This document shows, piece after piece, positions 1 through 13,016 of a DNA stretch of 64,000 nucleotides. Location of the stretch: positions 26,668,643-26,732,642 of the forward strand of contig CM054818.1 in assembly GCA_028984105.1 (NCBI GenBank). The letters run 5' to 3'. Source of the DNA: Lavandula angustifolia. Taxonomy: Eukaryota > Streptophyta > Magnoliopsida > Lamiales > Lamiaceae. The translations under genes and the position numbers were made by a program. The notes under the pieces are model-generated. The model ran no database searches and was not told the DNA's origin. It was given only the letters and a program-made list of their open reading frames with translations. Positions within the stretch are counted from its first letter, which is position 1. Every line of letters starts with the position of its first letter.

Positions 1-179
1 ACCAGTTGAATTACAAAAGGTCAGATAACAAAGAAACTTAAAAGACTGTAATTTTTTGTACAATTCTTGTAAGGAGAAATACTATAAGGCTGGCAGTGAT
101 CCATTTGTTTGAAATCCAAAACAAATGGATGCAGAAATTATGTCAGCCTCAAAAGCAGCCTGTGTTTTTGTCCTGTCGT

Positions 180-2576
180 CTATAGCGGCATCAGTCTTCT
201 GTACTTGAAGAACAACAAAAATGTCGAAAAAATGACAGCCCCGCTAACTCCCGTGATAATGAGGACCCATTTGAATGCACCTGGGTTGTTGAACATTGGT
301 ATCTCGAAGTTCATGCCAAATATTCCGGCTACCACTCCAAATATTGCCACAACAAAAGTAGCAGTAGTCAATAACAGCTCGAATTGTATAAGCTGGTTTC
401 GAACATTATCCTGCAGAGAGAGAATAGAATTCATGGTTGCTCATAGGTGCAGTGGAAATTAAATGAAAGATAAAGATGACATCATAAGCCTCTCAAAGTT
501 GAGCTACAAAAGCAGTATCGTTATTCTATCAAAGTTGAATATAGTAAAGAGGTGCAGGACTAACAGGAATGTATTGACATTTAGCATTGCATTTGGGTAT
601 TGAAGAGTTTAAACATTTGGAATCTGGATGAATATTCTCAGAACAATTGAATTTATAGCTACAATTTGTCTGAATGTATGGGATCTTTTTACCTTACCAG
701 AAATAGGGCTCCAGATCACATGTCCCACTTACCCTGTCCAAGCACCAAAACGACGTCGTTTTGGTGCTTGTCAAAAAAAAAAAAAAAAAAAAAAGATGAA
801 ACGACGTTTTGATGCTGGGACAGGGTAAGTGGGACAGGTGATCTGGTTCCCAGAAATAGATATCAATTGTGTAGAAAGAGGAGATTGTTCAAAACTTGTG
901 TGTTCTAGAAAACAAGTCAAAAATATGCTGCATGTAAATGGCTCGTATTTTTGGCATTTACACTAAAGAGGAAGACATGTTTCTCCAAGAAAGCAGAAAA
1001 AGGAAAAGACCGTACCAGCTGAATGTTGATGAAATCTTCGGTATCATCAATATACTCCTTCAGCTGAAATCACAAGACATTAGTTAATACCGTAGGAATT
1101 AGAGCAAAGTAGGAATTGAATATAATGATTGAAGATTATACCGAAGTCAGTTTGTTCAGGGTGCTATCGATGACAACGAAGTAGGCCTCCAACAACATTT
1201 CCAGCTCTTCGATATTTTCTGTGGCACTTTCTGAGCTCCTGACACTTTCATGTCTACTCCTTGCTGTGCTAAGGCATTTCTCGAGTCTCCTGCTGTCAGG
1301 AGGTGAAGAAACAGGAGAAACAGGAGCAGATACCGACAACCCACCATCATTTGATCGATACCCTACCAAAGATTGATCACCATAAAATGAGGATTCCATG
1401 CGGCTTTTCTTCTCTGTGAGATACATTTCAGCCATGTCCCCATCGTCATCCATCAACTGTTCTATCTCATCCCTAACCTACATGATAATAAAACAAGTAT
1501 AAAGGGAGCAGACATAAGAGAAGAAAGAATATAGCCGATATAACTAGTTATATACCTTCTGAACTCTCCGAGTCAAAGCAACAAGTCTGCTTTTTAGTCT
1601 CCGGACACGTTCCAAATTCAGTGTACTGATCTTTGAAGTAAGTTCATCCAACAGTGGATATGCTTCAATCTCCAACTCCGCTGCCTATAAGTTTGGTTAT
1701 TTTCCAAATGCACATTGAATTATTGGTTCCTTTCCAATCATAAGGAGTTCAAATCATTTTATGTATGTTGCAGTAAAACCTATTTTCATCACTGAATTGA
1801 CAACTTAACCACCCTTTTCATTTTTAATTCTAAATAAAATTTCAAGTTTTTCTTTTATCAAAAGTAAAAGGGAAAGAAGAAGAAACAAAGAATAATTCAG
1901 GCAGTTACATTCAGGATTTCTTAAACAACGCATAGAGCTGAGAGACAAAGAAAGAACATACGAAGCAAGCTTTTAGGGGCTGTACCTGAGAATCTAGGAA
2001 TGTACAGGCGGCCTCCAAGGCAACCTCGAGAGCTCTGAACTCAAAAGGCAGGTAATCTGGAGATGTGTTTCCATACATATTGTCAAAACTTCTGCCTCCC
2101 CTCCTTCTGCTGAATTCTGGACCTTCAGGCTGCCAAACTTCACCTACTCCTGCAGCTTGTAACCGTCTCTGCAACTCAACCACATACTGCAGCACATAGC
2201 TATCAAGGGAGTTTAAGAGCAAAACCTCATCTGCAGTGATGATACATCGGATCTGTTCAAGATTCACAACAATTGCTTTCTCCCTACCGAGGATAGTTGA
2301 TGGGTAGACGAATAATGGGTCGAGTAATCTTAGATCACGTGCTGGAAGATCACAACGACGCATCATACTGAACTTGTCAACCTCAATCACTTGGGAATTC
2401 CCAGTTACATCAACACGTATCCATGACCGAAGGCCTTGCCCACGCTTTTTCAGGCCTGAAACATCTACTCCCTGAAATGGGACACGGCCAGAGGCAGATG
2501 GCCTGTATGAGTTTTCTCTCAGATTTATAGCTGATGCAGGCTTTGGTGGAAGCAGACGTTCTTTGAGGTCTGCCAT
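180..2576 (-). CDS. MRS2-1: MRS2/MGT magnesium transporter (CorA-like), MRS2-1/MGT2 type
   Basis: Five coding exons on the minus strand: 2576-1986, 1684-1556, 1477-1142, 1063-1016 and 410-180. All junctions are GT-AG and in phase, giving 444 aa, close to the length I recall for Arabidopsis MRS2-1. The start is the ATG at 2576 (MADLKERLLPP), which matches the family N-terminus. The long N-terminal domain includes the stretch around RCDLPARDLRLLDP. Two C-terminal membrane segments follow, and the family-defining GMN motif lies at about residues 400-402 in the last exon, followed by FEIP. CorA/MRS2 proteins form pentameric Mg2+ channels; plant MRS2-1 types are reported in the tonoplast. A 5'UTR intron is likely, with its acceptor at 2597-2596 and a 5' exon near 3490-3580. 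The intron before the last exon holds a MITE at 707-849. I see no coding damage. Confidence 0.93.
707..849. mobile_element. Small TIR element (Mutator-like MITE) in an MRS2 intron
   Basis: The ends are about 30-bp imperfect inverted repeats (CCAGATCACATGTCCCACTT at the left; the complement with one change at the right). A 10-bp direct repeat, CCAGAAATAG, flanks it at 697-706 and 850-859 and reads as a target-site duplication. A 9-10 bp duplication suggests a Mutator-type MITE. Inside are a perfect 30-bp palindrome (740-769), an A-run, and a partial repeat of the palindrome arm. Confidence 0.75.
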
Positions 2577-3628
2577 CACCGAAAAGATTCCACAACTACA
2601 GAAGAAAATATCCAGCATGAGTAATAATATTACAAAATGAAATGTACTCTGAGCACATCGTGAAAAACACTACCACCAACCGTGGAAAGTTAGCTTCTAG
2701 ACATAGTGAAACCATGAAGCTGGAAAACATGCCTAAATGACATTATTCATCTCAATTTCCAAATAAAATCTTAAAAAGGTAAAAATTTCTACAATTTGTT
2801 CAAGTACCTCCCTTTCAGTAAAGAAAACTAAGTAAGAAGTCTACACTCTGCCTCTCTTACTTGTCTTGCAAAAGAGATCATATGGCTATGCCAAGATTTA
2901 TCTTTCCCAATTCTTTCTCCGTAGTCCATATACAACCAGAAACATTCATGTTTTCCGATGCATTTTTCTTGGGATAAAGAAACACCAAATATCCCAATTA
3001 TTGCACCTCAAGCTTTAAATACAGTAAATTACGAGTTATTAAAACTAGGGTCAGTATCAATCCTGCCAACATTAGATTATATCACCTTACACTAAAACGA
3101 ACCATCTCGCAGTAATGAAACAGTGATAAGTATAGTTATCTAAATATCTCCAAAAAAACTGCAAGGTAAGACTCACTGCCAGAAATAATCAACCACATAA
3201 AGAAATAAATTTACCAACAACCACAAGAAAACGAATACGCAGCAAGAAACAAATACCTCCGGATGAAGGTAATTCACAAACATTTGCAAAATTCGTGTAA
3301 AATAATCACAGCAACAGACAACCAAGAATATGAATTCCGGAAATCACCTCTACGAAGGAAGGAAACTAGGGTTTCTCCATGGAGCACATGAATCTGTCGA
3401 GAAACAGAATCAAGATTTAGATAAAAGTAATACAAAACATCTTCATATCAAAACCGCAGGTGCAATTCGATTAAGATTCGGAACATACCAGAATCGTACG
3501 GCAAATGAAGTATTGATGTCGGCGGGAGCGATGGCGTAGAGTGGACAAGGAGAAGTAATCATATGATCATTACTGATTAGTAGGAACTGAGATGTGTAAT
3601 TGATGTTTCGTGTTGCTCTTATTTATTA

Positions 3629-3829
3629 CTCTCTTCGTCCCAAAATTCTTGTCCAATTTGCTTTTTGCACGATTTTTAAGGAGAGTTGTTAGTTGTGTAT
3701 AGATTGGTATAAAGTTGTGGGTCCCACAAAAAAAATTGTGTGTAATAATTTACTAAAAAAAGAAAGTGGACAAGAATTTTGGGACAATCCAAAATAAAAT
3801 AGCGGACAAGAATTTTGGGACGGAGGGAG
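3629..3829. mobile_element. Stowaway-like MITE upstream of MRS2
   Basis: Terminal inverted repeats of about 30 bp: CTCTCTTCGTCCCAAAATTC at the left and the complement of GACGGAGGGAG at the right, flanked by TA. No coding capacity. It sits just upstream of the likely MRS2 5'UTR. Confidence 0.75.
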
Positions 3830-4290
3830 TATCCTTCTTTATTAAAAAAATAAAAATAAAAATAAATAAATTATCAAGTTTTTCTTAATTGTGTGAATTG
3901 TAATATAAAGATAATCTGATTTAGCTACTTAATAAACTCGATTTTCTCTCAACAAAATCTGATACCGCTATTTAATAAACTCAAATTTCTCTTGACAAAT
4001 CGACCTAGAAAAGATGGTGTAAACGTTACATTTCATTGTATTTGCATTTGCATGTATTTACGGGTTACCAGCAACATGTAGTATAATTATTATTCCACTT
4101 TTACATAAATTTTAATGTTTAATCCTCATTAGGATTGATTTAAATGAATAATATGCATGTGTTTACTGGTTATTGTCTTATACTAGGTGTATTTTGGTAT
4201 TTCATGACAAACATTCCTTTCTTGCATGAATTATTTCAAGTGATCAAGTACAAATTAGTAGCATAATAAATGACATACATAATAAATTAT

Positions 4291-4449
4291 ACTCCCTCCG
4301 TCCCAATTTAAATGTCCCCTTGCCTTTTTGCACGGGAATTAAAGAGAGTTGGTGGATGTGAGTAGAGATTTAAAAAGGTGTGAGTCCTATAAAAAATTTG
4401 TGTGTTAAAATTTGCCAAAAAGGGAAAGTGGACATTTAAATTGGGACAC
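4291..4449. mobile_element. Degenerate Stowaway-like MITE
   Basis: The left end ACTCCCTCCGTCCCAATTTA is intact. The right arm (GGACATTTAAATTGGGACAC) pairs with it, but the outermost terminal bases have decayed. A short CATA microsatellite follows at about 4485-4510. The flanks at 3840-4290 are AT-rich with nothing recognised. Confidence 0.6.
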
Positions 4450-4877
4450 CAAAAAATGGTATAAGGGAGAAATTGCTTACATTCTAATATACATACATAC
4501 ATACATACATATTCTCATGCACAAACCTGTAAGAGGCGACAAATTAGCATACAAAAGTAATTATAAGATCATCGAAAAATCTACAAGATTTTAAATAAAC
4601 AAACAAAAAGTATAGAAGCAAAGAAAACAACCACCACTGCATTGGTCTATTATTCTTTCAATTTACTAAAACAAAGTCATTATTCCAGCAATATATATGC
4701 CAACATCTCTAACTCATCAGAAAAACCTTTTACCTCGTCTTCAATCTTCCTAACAGAAGCTGTGCATATCTAAAACACCAGCATGTACTGAAACCCGAAG
4801 ACTAGTAGTCGAAATCTCAGCATGTTTTTACCACTGAGTGAGACTGGGGAGCTCAAATCAATCCAGCCGTATGCGTT

Positions 4878-7800
4878 TCACTGTGCTGAAGGCGCAGGCT
4901 GATCGGAGGGAGATGGTTTCGCGTCGTGAGGTATCTTGAATTGCACCAAGATCATCGTCATGTTATCGCAGCCTTCCTGTCCGGACGTTGGAGCCAAACA
5001 CCTATCGAGGACCTTTTCACACACAGCAGAGAGCTTCTTCTCCTGTGTTTTTAAGAGTCACTCTTTAGCTCCAAGAAATATTGATGGTAATGGTTGAATA
5101 AATACGACGGTAACTTACAGAGTTCAACTGTTGTTTTATGAAATCAACTGTTTGTTCACTTGACATGCAGTCCCTAGCAAAAGAAAGAAAATGTAACTTC
5201 ACAGAAATGGTAACCAAGGTAACAAAAATCGAGATATGCTCGAGTTTTTCCAAAACAAGAAGCTTCTGATTTACGTATAGCAGGTCGTATTTCAAGTACC
5301 AAATCATATTACGACTCGGAGAAATATCTGCTAGACAAACTCCCTAATCAGAATCACCAGATAAATCACTTGACTACATGTATGTCTCCAGTTGATGACA
5401 AATAGTTTTTCCAAGCCCTTCAATTAGAAAACTCGAAAAAGCATTCTGTACTTGTCAATCAACTTCTAAATAATAATAATGACAAGAGAAAGATAGTTTG
5501 GTCCTATACAAGTATAAGATGACCATAAACACCCTAAAAAACACTTACCATATCCCATCACAGGCTAAAACGAGGAAATCATCATCTTCAGAAAGCTCGA
5601 CCTGTGGCAAAAAGGTTGCCGTGAGACAGAACCTAAAGGATGTAGTTTTCACGGTTTTTCTATGCTATTATCCTACCAATCACATCAAAGTCTTTCTCTA
5701 CCTGTTTATATACTTTATATAAGAGTAGACTGTAAGAAATTGAATCTGCATAAAAAATTACTGAAATAACCATACCTTGATTATATCAGGGTTGGCTGTT
5801 ACAATTTGCTTTTCAGCAGGTAATGATCTATTTTGCTTCAATTCCATATCACCTAAGAGTATTTGAAACTATCATTGTGGAAAGAAAATAGTAATGGAAC
5901 ACACCCTCATTCTACAGCCAAGCAGAGTCTGTTCTACATACCAATTGCTCTTGACAAGTTTAGGCTCCCATTAACCCTTCCGTATTGTACGTATCCACCA
6001 GCATCTGTTATCCTTTTTTTCTCAGCAGCATGATCTGGTTTGTGATCCTTTGATAAATCGTATGCCTGCTAGAAAGTTTCAATCAGTAGAGACATAACGC
6101 AACATCTTATGTAAAAATTAATGACCCAATATTGTCACTGCTAACTGTAAGGAAATGATAATTTTCTGAACAGAGGAAAATATCTTAAATTTATATTTTA
6201 AGAAATGATCAATTCAGTTGGCCATCTGAATAATTTATCTCCCAAAACTGGAATGTGTGTATAAAAGACATTTCTAGGCAGAAACAGTTAAAACTATTGA
6301 ATTGAAATGCGTGAAAGTTAAAAAAAGAAAGAAAGACTTCACCTGTCCCTTCCGTGACATGACGCATCGGGAGTCACCAGCATTTGCAACAAGCAGTTGA
6401 TTATTTTGGAGAATTGCAATACAAGCTGTGCTTCCAGAACTAGGGCCATTGTAATCTGAGTGAGTTCCCTGCATTTTGGAAGATATCAAGGGTATAAAAC
6501 AAATTATTACTTCAATAGTTTTTCATTCCCAACAGAGTTCATTATATTTAGTACAAACAAAATTAAGTGAACTAAGCCAACTTAAACCCACTATTCCAAC
6601 AAAAAAGAATTTGAATTAATTATACTACTTAAAACAGAAATATAAAATTATTTTTTAACCCAATTCTTTCTATCAATACAACTTCCCTACTCCCACCGTC
6701 AAGAAAAATAAATCAATGTGAAAACAAATTCCAAGATAGTATTACTCAGTCTTTGAGATCTGGAATTATCAGTTCTTGACATGTTCTAAAAAGGATAGGA
6801 AGTCATACAAACTTTACCATAAAAAAGTCAGAAGTGGCTGAAAGGGATAATGGAATCTAGTTAAAGCAAAGCCCTGCAACACTGCTACAAATGAGTTAAC
6901 TTATTTTTCGTTTGTCTAGGGAAACTCCTAAGGAGAGAATATTTATTGTGGTAAGGTCTTATTGTATACATGATAAACCATCTCATCTCCCTATAAGTCT
7001 GACATATAAATACATAACATCATTCTCTTTCTACTAGTTCATCTAACAAAAAAAGAATGCATATATCATCCAGCTCGTAGAAACTCCCAAGACATAATGC
7101 TACAAAATGCTACTTTAAAAAAATTGGCTACAAAATGCTACTTTCTGAAAGAGGCGATATCATCTTAGATTTTGTCAAGGTTAGCTACAAAATGCTACTT
7201 TAAAAACTAGTTGAGCAACAGGTCTAAAGAAAACTTGATGTTAATCACATGTGCTGTAGGATCTAAACGATTTAATAAAATTGTAGATGTTCTGCTTAAA
7301 TTCATTTTCTATTGCAATACACTGCTTTAGCAGATTGCAGATTCTTATTTAAGTTAGTGCAAGTAGGTGATGATAAAGTAGGAGCACACACCTCCTCAGA
7401 AGACAAGATATCTGAGCCATGATCTTCAGTATTTCCTGAATTTTCTCCATTACTTGAAGATTGATCCACTTTTCCCTTTAGTCGTTCCAACTCTTTCTTT
7501 CCGTTCTTCCCACACATCATTTCATCCATTCTGCAGCAAAGAAGAATACGATATGCCATACTTGTTAGCATAATGTATTAAGGTTTGAAAAGCGGAATTG
7601 TGAATCAAGGCATCTTTTCATAGCACCGTGAGGCATAAGCCTCAGCAATGAGAAGAAACAACAAAAAATCCTAGTTCCAACTTGTAACAAACGGCACAAA
7701 TTCATAAAATTTCAAAACAACTCATAAGATTAACAAAAATACTAGCTAAACGTCTTGAAATTATAAACTGCCGTAGTGAGGGTCTGAGGAAAACCGATTG

Positions 7801-9121
7801 AGAGCTATCCTCTCTCGAACAACTATCAGCCTGATAAGCCAAGGCACAACAGCATGTGATTATATGTATAAAAAACAACAGCATTTGACCAGGGATAGGA
7901 GCAACAATATTCACCCTGATAACTTTTACTGCACTTAAACTGGTCCAAAACAAAGCAATACATTAGGACAGAACTTCAACTAAAAAGATGAAGAAAAACC
8001 TGAGAAAGGCTTTCCTAACAGAAGTTTCCAGGTCACCAGCTGAATAGGCTTCATGATTCAGCACCTGTTGATGGAGAAATTTGGCACAAAAATTGGATAC
8101 TTCATTGCCTGGAAAGTCAATCAGCCCCCATTATCAAAAAATGCACAAACGGTGAAAGACTGTAGCACAATTTTTAGCAAACCTAAGTGCTAGATTGTTC
8201 TTTAACTGAGTGCAAATCGTCTCATAGCAAAAAATAGTGGAGTATGCATCTGCATATACTTCTGAAAAATTAAAATACCAGCTTCAGCAAATTGATGTCA
8301 TTTTCGCAGTATCAAAACTCCAACTCCAACAGATACTCTACATATTCCATTCTCTTATTAAAAACTGAGATTTTCTAAGATGAGTAGCTTTCCTGATATC
8401 ATCATGTGCATATAACTTAACTTGGTTTGGTTCTAGTTATTAGTTATCTTAATTTCTCAAGCAGGATCAGGTCCCTTAATGGATCATAACTCATAAACAG
8501 CCACAAATGTAAACCAGCAACCTTAGGTTTCTCAGTGGAAAGCTTCAGTGCACAAACTATTCATCAATGTTTATAACGACGCTGCTTTGAATGATTAGTA
8601 TACGGCCAATGGTTAATTGAACCTATGTTGATATGGCTTCTCAACTGCTTCCAACAGAAGGTAAAGAGAGAGGAAGTGCAAATTCATATTAAGATTTAAA
8701 AGACAACGGATTTGTTTACCGCCATGACCATCATAAACTCCGAAGAAAGAGGTTGAATCATCCAAATTAGTGAAAGCAGCATGCTGTAGAAAAAATCGAC
8801 GAAGAAAAATAAGAGCATAAATGTAAAAGCATAACTGCACAGTACATAGACACAAGAACCCCTTAAATTCAATAACTTGGAAAATGAATATCATCATTTT
8901 TAAGGATTAGATACATAAGAATATACAGAAAGCTAAAACGGGAAGTTTTTGGATAATGAAAAAAAGAACGATGCTCAAAATAGTTAAAAAGAAGAATCAT
9001 TTACAGCATCTTCCATGCTCGCTCGCCATCCCTGCATAGATGACAAGCCATATCTAAGCCTGTCATTTTCACCATCCTCTGAGGCTTTTCCAGTTTTGGG
9101 AGTGCTAAGGTATACCCCCAT
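4878..9121 (-). CDS. Protein phosphatase 2C (PPM family)
   Basis: Ten coding exons on the minus strand: 9121-9005, 8783-8720, 8108-8000, 7530-7392, 6468-6343, 6065-5942, 5852-5776, 5601-5549, 5173-5119 and 5042-4878. All use GT-AG and the phases agree, giving 342 aa. The start is MGVYLSTPKT, as in the plant clade containing Arabidopsis PP2C60. Catalytic motifs are present: EDA near residue 37, VYDGHGG with metal-binding Asp57, GSTAC near 155, AGDSRC near 174, ACDGIWD with Asp267, and GCDNM with Asp314. The enzyme is a Mg2+/Mn2+-dependent Ser/Thr phosphatase; substrates in this clade are not settled. A 5'UTR intron is likely (acceptor near 9132, upstream exon about 9600-9850). There is no N-terminal targeting signal beyond Gly2, which could allow myristoylation. 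Confidence 0.92.
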
Positions 9122-9929
9122 ATCAAGCTACAAGAACAAATTTCCGTACTTATTTTATTTACCAAACCACAATAGAATAGAATACGAGGTCGATTTCAGT
9201 TTTCCCCTATCTACATATATGTAGTTGGTAAAAGTTATCCTTTTCCGGATCATGATAGTTTCCCAGAGAACAATTTATCGATTCATTATATGCACATAGC
9301 GGATAGAAATGTACAAAATTTGAGTGAGTTTTGTAGCTATATCTGCCATAATTTAGACTACATAATAAAGAATAACTAATCAAAGATTGTCTAAAATAAT
9401 CATCAACGCAATTCCAGCACATGAAATCCCCAACTGTATACATGATACACGCATTCATACACCTTAATAAAAAAACTCTTTGGAAACACTTGGCTCTTCT
9501 ACATCACACACAATTCCTTTGTTCCGTAACAGCAGCCAGATTCGAAAATGAGGCGCAAAACCAAATAAATCAAGCACAACCTAGAAATGATCGGTGATTA
9601 ACATCCGTAAACAAGAAGAAGAAGAAATTAAAACCGCACAGAGAAAGCTACAAATTGGTGTAAATGAATCGACAGTTGTACAAGAAATTTGACAGTTCGT
9701 AATTCAATTGTTGGAAATTATACGCCGCAGTAATCTCTTAAATGAAAATCGAAACAGAGAGATTAATGACCGATAATTGTGATTTCGGTGGAGTTTTCTT
9801 CAGAGCTGCATAAGAAACGGAGCGTGTGATTTCAGTGCTTATGATCCGTTGGAATTGGAGAAGATTATATAAGTGTTTGAGGGAACTGTTTTGGATTGAA
9901 TATCTGTGGGCTCATGTATGGGCTCAAAT

Positions 9930-10169
9930 CCTCCGTCCCACCCATCTTGACGCGTATTCTTTTTCGGGACGTCCCACCCATCTTGACGCATTTCTAAAAA
10001 AGGTCCTCCTACTTTTTCATTTCTCTCTCCTACTTTTTCTATTTTTTTATTTCTCTTTCCTACTTTTTCATTTCTCTCACCTACTTTATCCCTCTCTCAT
10101 ACTTTATCATCAACTTTCTTAATTCTCGTGCCGAAAAGAAATGCATCAAGATGAGTGGGACGGAGGGAG
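9930..10169. mobile_element. Stowaway-like MITE
   Basis: The left end CTCCGTCCCACCCATCTTGA is inverted at the right end (ATCAAGATGAGTGGGACGGA). The left TIR motif recurs once just inside (around 9969), so the left end is partly doubled. First of three adjacent MITEs upstream of the PP2C gene. Confidence 0.7.
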
Positions 10170-10192
10170 TACAATTTATTTGAAAAATAATA

Positions 10193-10466
10193 CTCCCTTC
10201 CTCTCATAGAAAATGTCTCATTTCTATGGGGTACGAAATTTTAAAAGAGTTATTTTAGTTGGTAAAGATGTGGGACCGATACAATTAATAAAGTATTTAG
10301 AATTGATTTGTGAGGTGGAAAGATGAGACCCATATAATTAATTAATTGTTTTGAATTGATTTAAGTTGATAAAGGTGTAGGGTTCATTTCCTTTTTAGGA
10401 AATCAGACACTTTTTATGAAACATCCCGAAAAGGAAAGAGAGACACTTTCTATGGGATGGAGGAAG
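10193..10466. mobile_element. Stowaway-like MITE
   Basis: The left end CTCCCTTCCTCTCATAGAAA pairs with the right end CTTTCTATGGGATGGAGGAA, flanked by TA. AT-rich interior without an ORF. Confidence 0.7.
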
Positions 10467-10564
10467 TAATAAAATAATAATAAAATTAAGTTGTGCTTAA
10501 CTTCAAACATAGAAATGTATCAATCTTGATAACGAGAAGTTGAACATGCACGTGCTATTTACTA

Positions 10565-10753
10565 CTCCTATAGAAAGTGACTTAGTTTCTTTTTTAAACT
10601 GTCCCATAGAAAGTATCATGTTTTTAAAAAAAAGTAAAAAATACGTGATCCAAAATTAACGAATTAAAAGTCAAACAATATACAACACACAATTTAAATT
10701 TCTTAATCTCCGTGCCCCATAAAAAACAGACAATTTCTATGGGACGGAGGGAG
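10565..10753. mobile_element. Stowaway-like MITE
   Basis: The left arm CTCCTATAGAAAGTGACTTA pairs with the right arm CAATTTCTATGGGACGGAGG. Belongs to the same family as the preceding element. Confidence 0.6.
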
Positions 10754-10940
10754 TAGTACTTATAAACGAGACGAGTATTTAAGACATGTATATCCCCTGA
10801 CGGATTTACACAACAATTAAGGTGCTAAACATGTGGCCAAAAATCTGATCTCCGTAGCTCAATCCTGCTTTCCTTGATGTAGATCCCCCCTTTCTAAATG
10901 TCATCCATAGTCGCGATGATACCGCTCAACGTCTACTTAC

Positions 10941-11044
10941 TCGATTTTAGAGACGTACGTATCCACGAACGCCTGAACGAGATTGCTAAAGCTCGATTTT
11001 AGAGACGTACGTATCCACGAACGCCTGAGCGAGATTGCTAAAGC
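10941..11044. repeat. 52-bp tandem duplication across the ARMC7 stop codon
   Basis: Units 10941-10992 and 10993-11044 differ at one position (GAACGA against GAGCGA). The inner unit is coding. The junction creates a new in-frame TAG at 10986-10988. Confidence 0.92.
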
Positions 11045-12958
11045 CCACATTAACGGCACCGGCTGCTGCAAATCTTTTGACGGCATCCACTACTTCCGGC
11101 TTCAGAATCTCATCCTCAGTCGTCGCAGTGCAGAGATAGTACAGAGACCCAATAGCGTAGTTAACCTGCGCGTGCATTTTCATGCAAAAGTGATAAGTTA
11201 GAGATCTAGTTTCTAGTTCAGTATAATCATGATGCACAGCAGTATACTGTGCCATCCAAGATGCAGAATTTAATTTGGTAAAAAAGCTATCCAAGTGAAA
11301 CTTAATAAACTAGAGCAATCGACACCAAGTTTTCGAAAAAAAAAATTCCATTTCTAATATTCCCTCCATCCCATTTGAAACGACCCGTTTCCGTAAAATG
11401 AAATAACTTTCCAAAAAAAATTACAATCTACTCTCCTTATATTATTCATTTTATTTCCCCTACTTTATTATCTACTCTATCATTATCTCACTCGTCTTCG
11501 CTCTCATACTTTACCATCAACTCCTCTCTCATACTTTATTATCTACTTTCTTAATTCCCGCGTCGAAGTGAAACAAGTCATTTCAAACGGGATGAAGGGA
11601 GTATATTGCTTCAGAGTATATGCCAGAATGCTGAAACGGATTCATATGCTATGTTATTGCTTTTACCGTGTTCCTAACGGGGCTTGATAAGCATTGGATG
11701 ACGAGAGGAATCCCACCACACTCAATAACTACTGCAGCATTAGTCGGATCTGCATGTTCGAAATTGCACGAATAGGAAAAGAACTACGAGAAAAGACGCC
11801 GAACATATGTTATCTACATTTATAATGACATAGCATCTATGCATACCGGCACAAGCATTGCAAATTCCTCCAACAGCAAACTCCACAAGCCTCTCGTTCG
11901 GCTCCGTTAGGCAGTCCAGAAAAAGTTCCAAAATGTTTAGCTGCTCAAGAAAAAAATGACTGTTAAAAGTAAACTGAAACAAGAACTGTTTTAACTAAAC
12001 AAAACATGGAGAAAATCATAAACCTGGCGGAGGAAGGTATAATTGTATGGATCATAAGCAAAGTTTCCCAAACTGGCAACAATTTTCTCTTTTGCTTCTG
12101 CAACATCATGAAGTCATCATGTTTAAGTGAAGGACCATAGACACAGCATGAATTTAAGTCCAAGAAAGAGATACCTATGCATGGCAGCACGACAAACACA
12201 TATAAAGAGAGTGTGCATAGAGCTCAAAATGGAGTAGTTAAGAAAGCAAAAAAGCAATGTGTAGTTGGAAACAACTTTTGAGGTGATTCATGTTCGTAAT
12301 ACAATCCAAGCAAGCAGCCTTCTTTATTAAAATTCAAAACAAGAAATAATTCATTAATGTGATGTACAGGAAATATGCGTATAAGACATTGCTATGACAT
12401 CAATTCATAAGGCTTAAAACTCAGGTTATGACCGTGACATATCATCTTTTAATTATGAAAATTGTTAGTAGCATTCAGAAGTTTTCCAACAAACTAATAT
12501 AATTAGGAACTAAAATGACACTCAAATTTTTTGTTTACCGCCAAAAGTGAGTTCAACTATACTCAAATACGCATGCAATTCAGTGTTTACTTGATTCTAG
12601 ATGATTCATTTATAAACTGGATTCCGTGAGAATCATGTAAGTGGTGAATCTCTATTTAAAATTTAAACCAAGTAGTTATTAACACGTACCTTCATTGGAT
12701 GCATTTTGGAATTGTGCAACCAGCTCCTATGACACAAAAATAGACGAAAGAAAGAAATTTATCATCTAAGAGGTAAAAGAGAACACCAGCATGCCGAAAC
12801 ATATAGTAGGAGCAAAGTATACAATGAATTGATGATTAAGGTTTCCCGAGACAGAATTAAAAAAAATGTGAATTCCGGTAGGTGACCTGGAGATATTGCA
12901 ATCTTGAACTTCCATATTTTCCGGTACGCTCCTTTTGTCTCTGATCATTGGTGAACAT
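10986..12958 (-). CDS. ARMC7: Armadillo-repeat protein, ARMC7-like
   Basis: Six coding exons: 12958-12887, 12726-12690, 12097-12024, 11940-11847, 11749-11667 and 11165-10986, all GT-AG and in phase, giving 179 aa. The start MFTNDQRQKERTGKYG is the conserved N-terminus of the family. Armadillo-type helices follow, including LFLDCLTEPNERLVEFAVGG and GGIPLVIQCLSSPVRNT. ARMC7 partners RBM48 and is linked to U12-type (minor) intron splicing in human and maize; the same role here is inference from the family. The last exon ends in a 52-bp tandem duplication that adds one residue (see findings). A likely 5'UTR intron has its acceptor near 12966 and a donor AAG|GTGG near 13594. A MITE lies in the last intron. 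Confidence 0.9.
11360..11601. mobile_element. Stowaway-like MITE in the last ARMC7 intron
   Basis: The left end TCCCTCCATCCCATTTGAAA pairs with the right end TTTCAAACGGGATGAAGGGA. The interior is rich in CTCTC and TACTTTA, as in other members here. Confidence 0.7.
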
Positions 12959-13016
12959 GTAAACTGTAAAGAGAAAAATAAAACATCCAAACTGTTCAAG
13001 AGAACATGAATACAGA

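Noticed and set aside
3330..3539. 69-codon plus-strand ORF
   Set aside because: It lies over the likely MRS2 5'UTR exon on the other strand and has no family resemblance.
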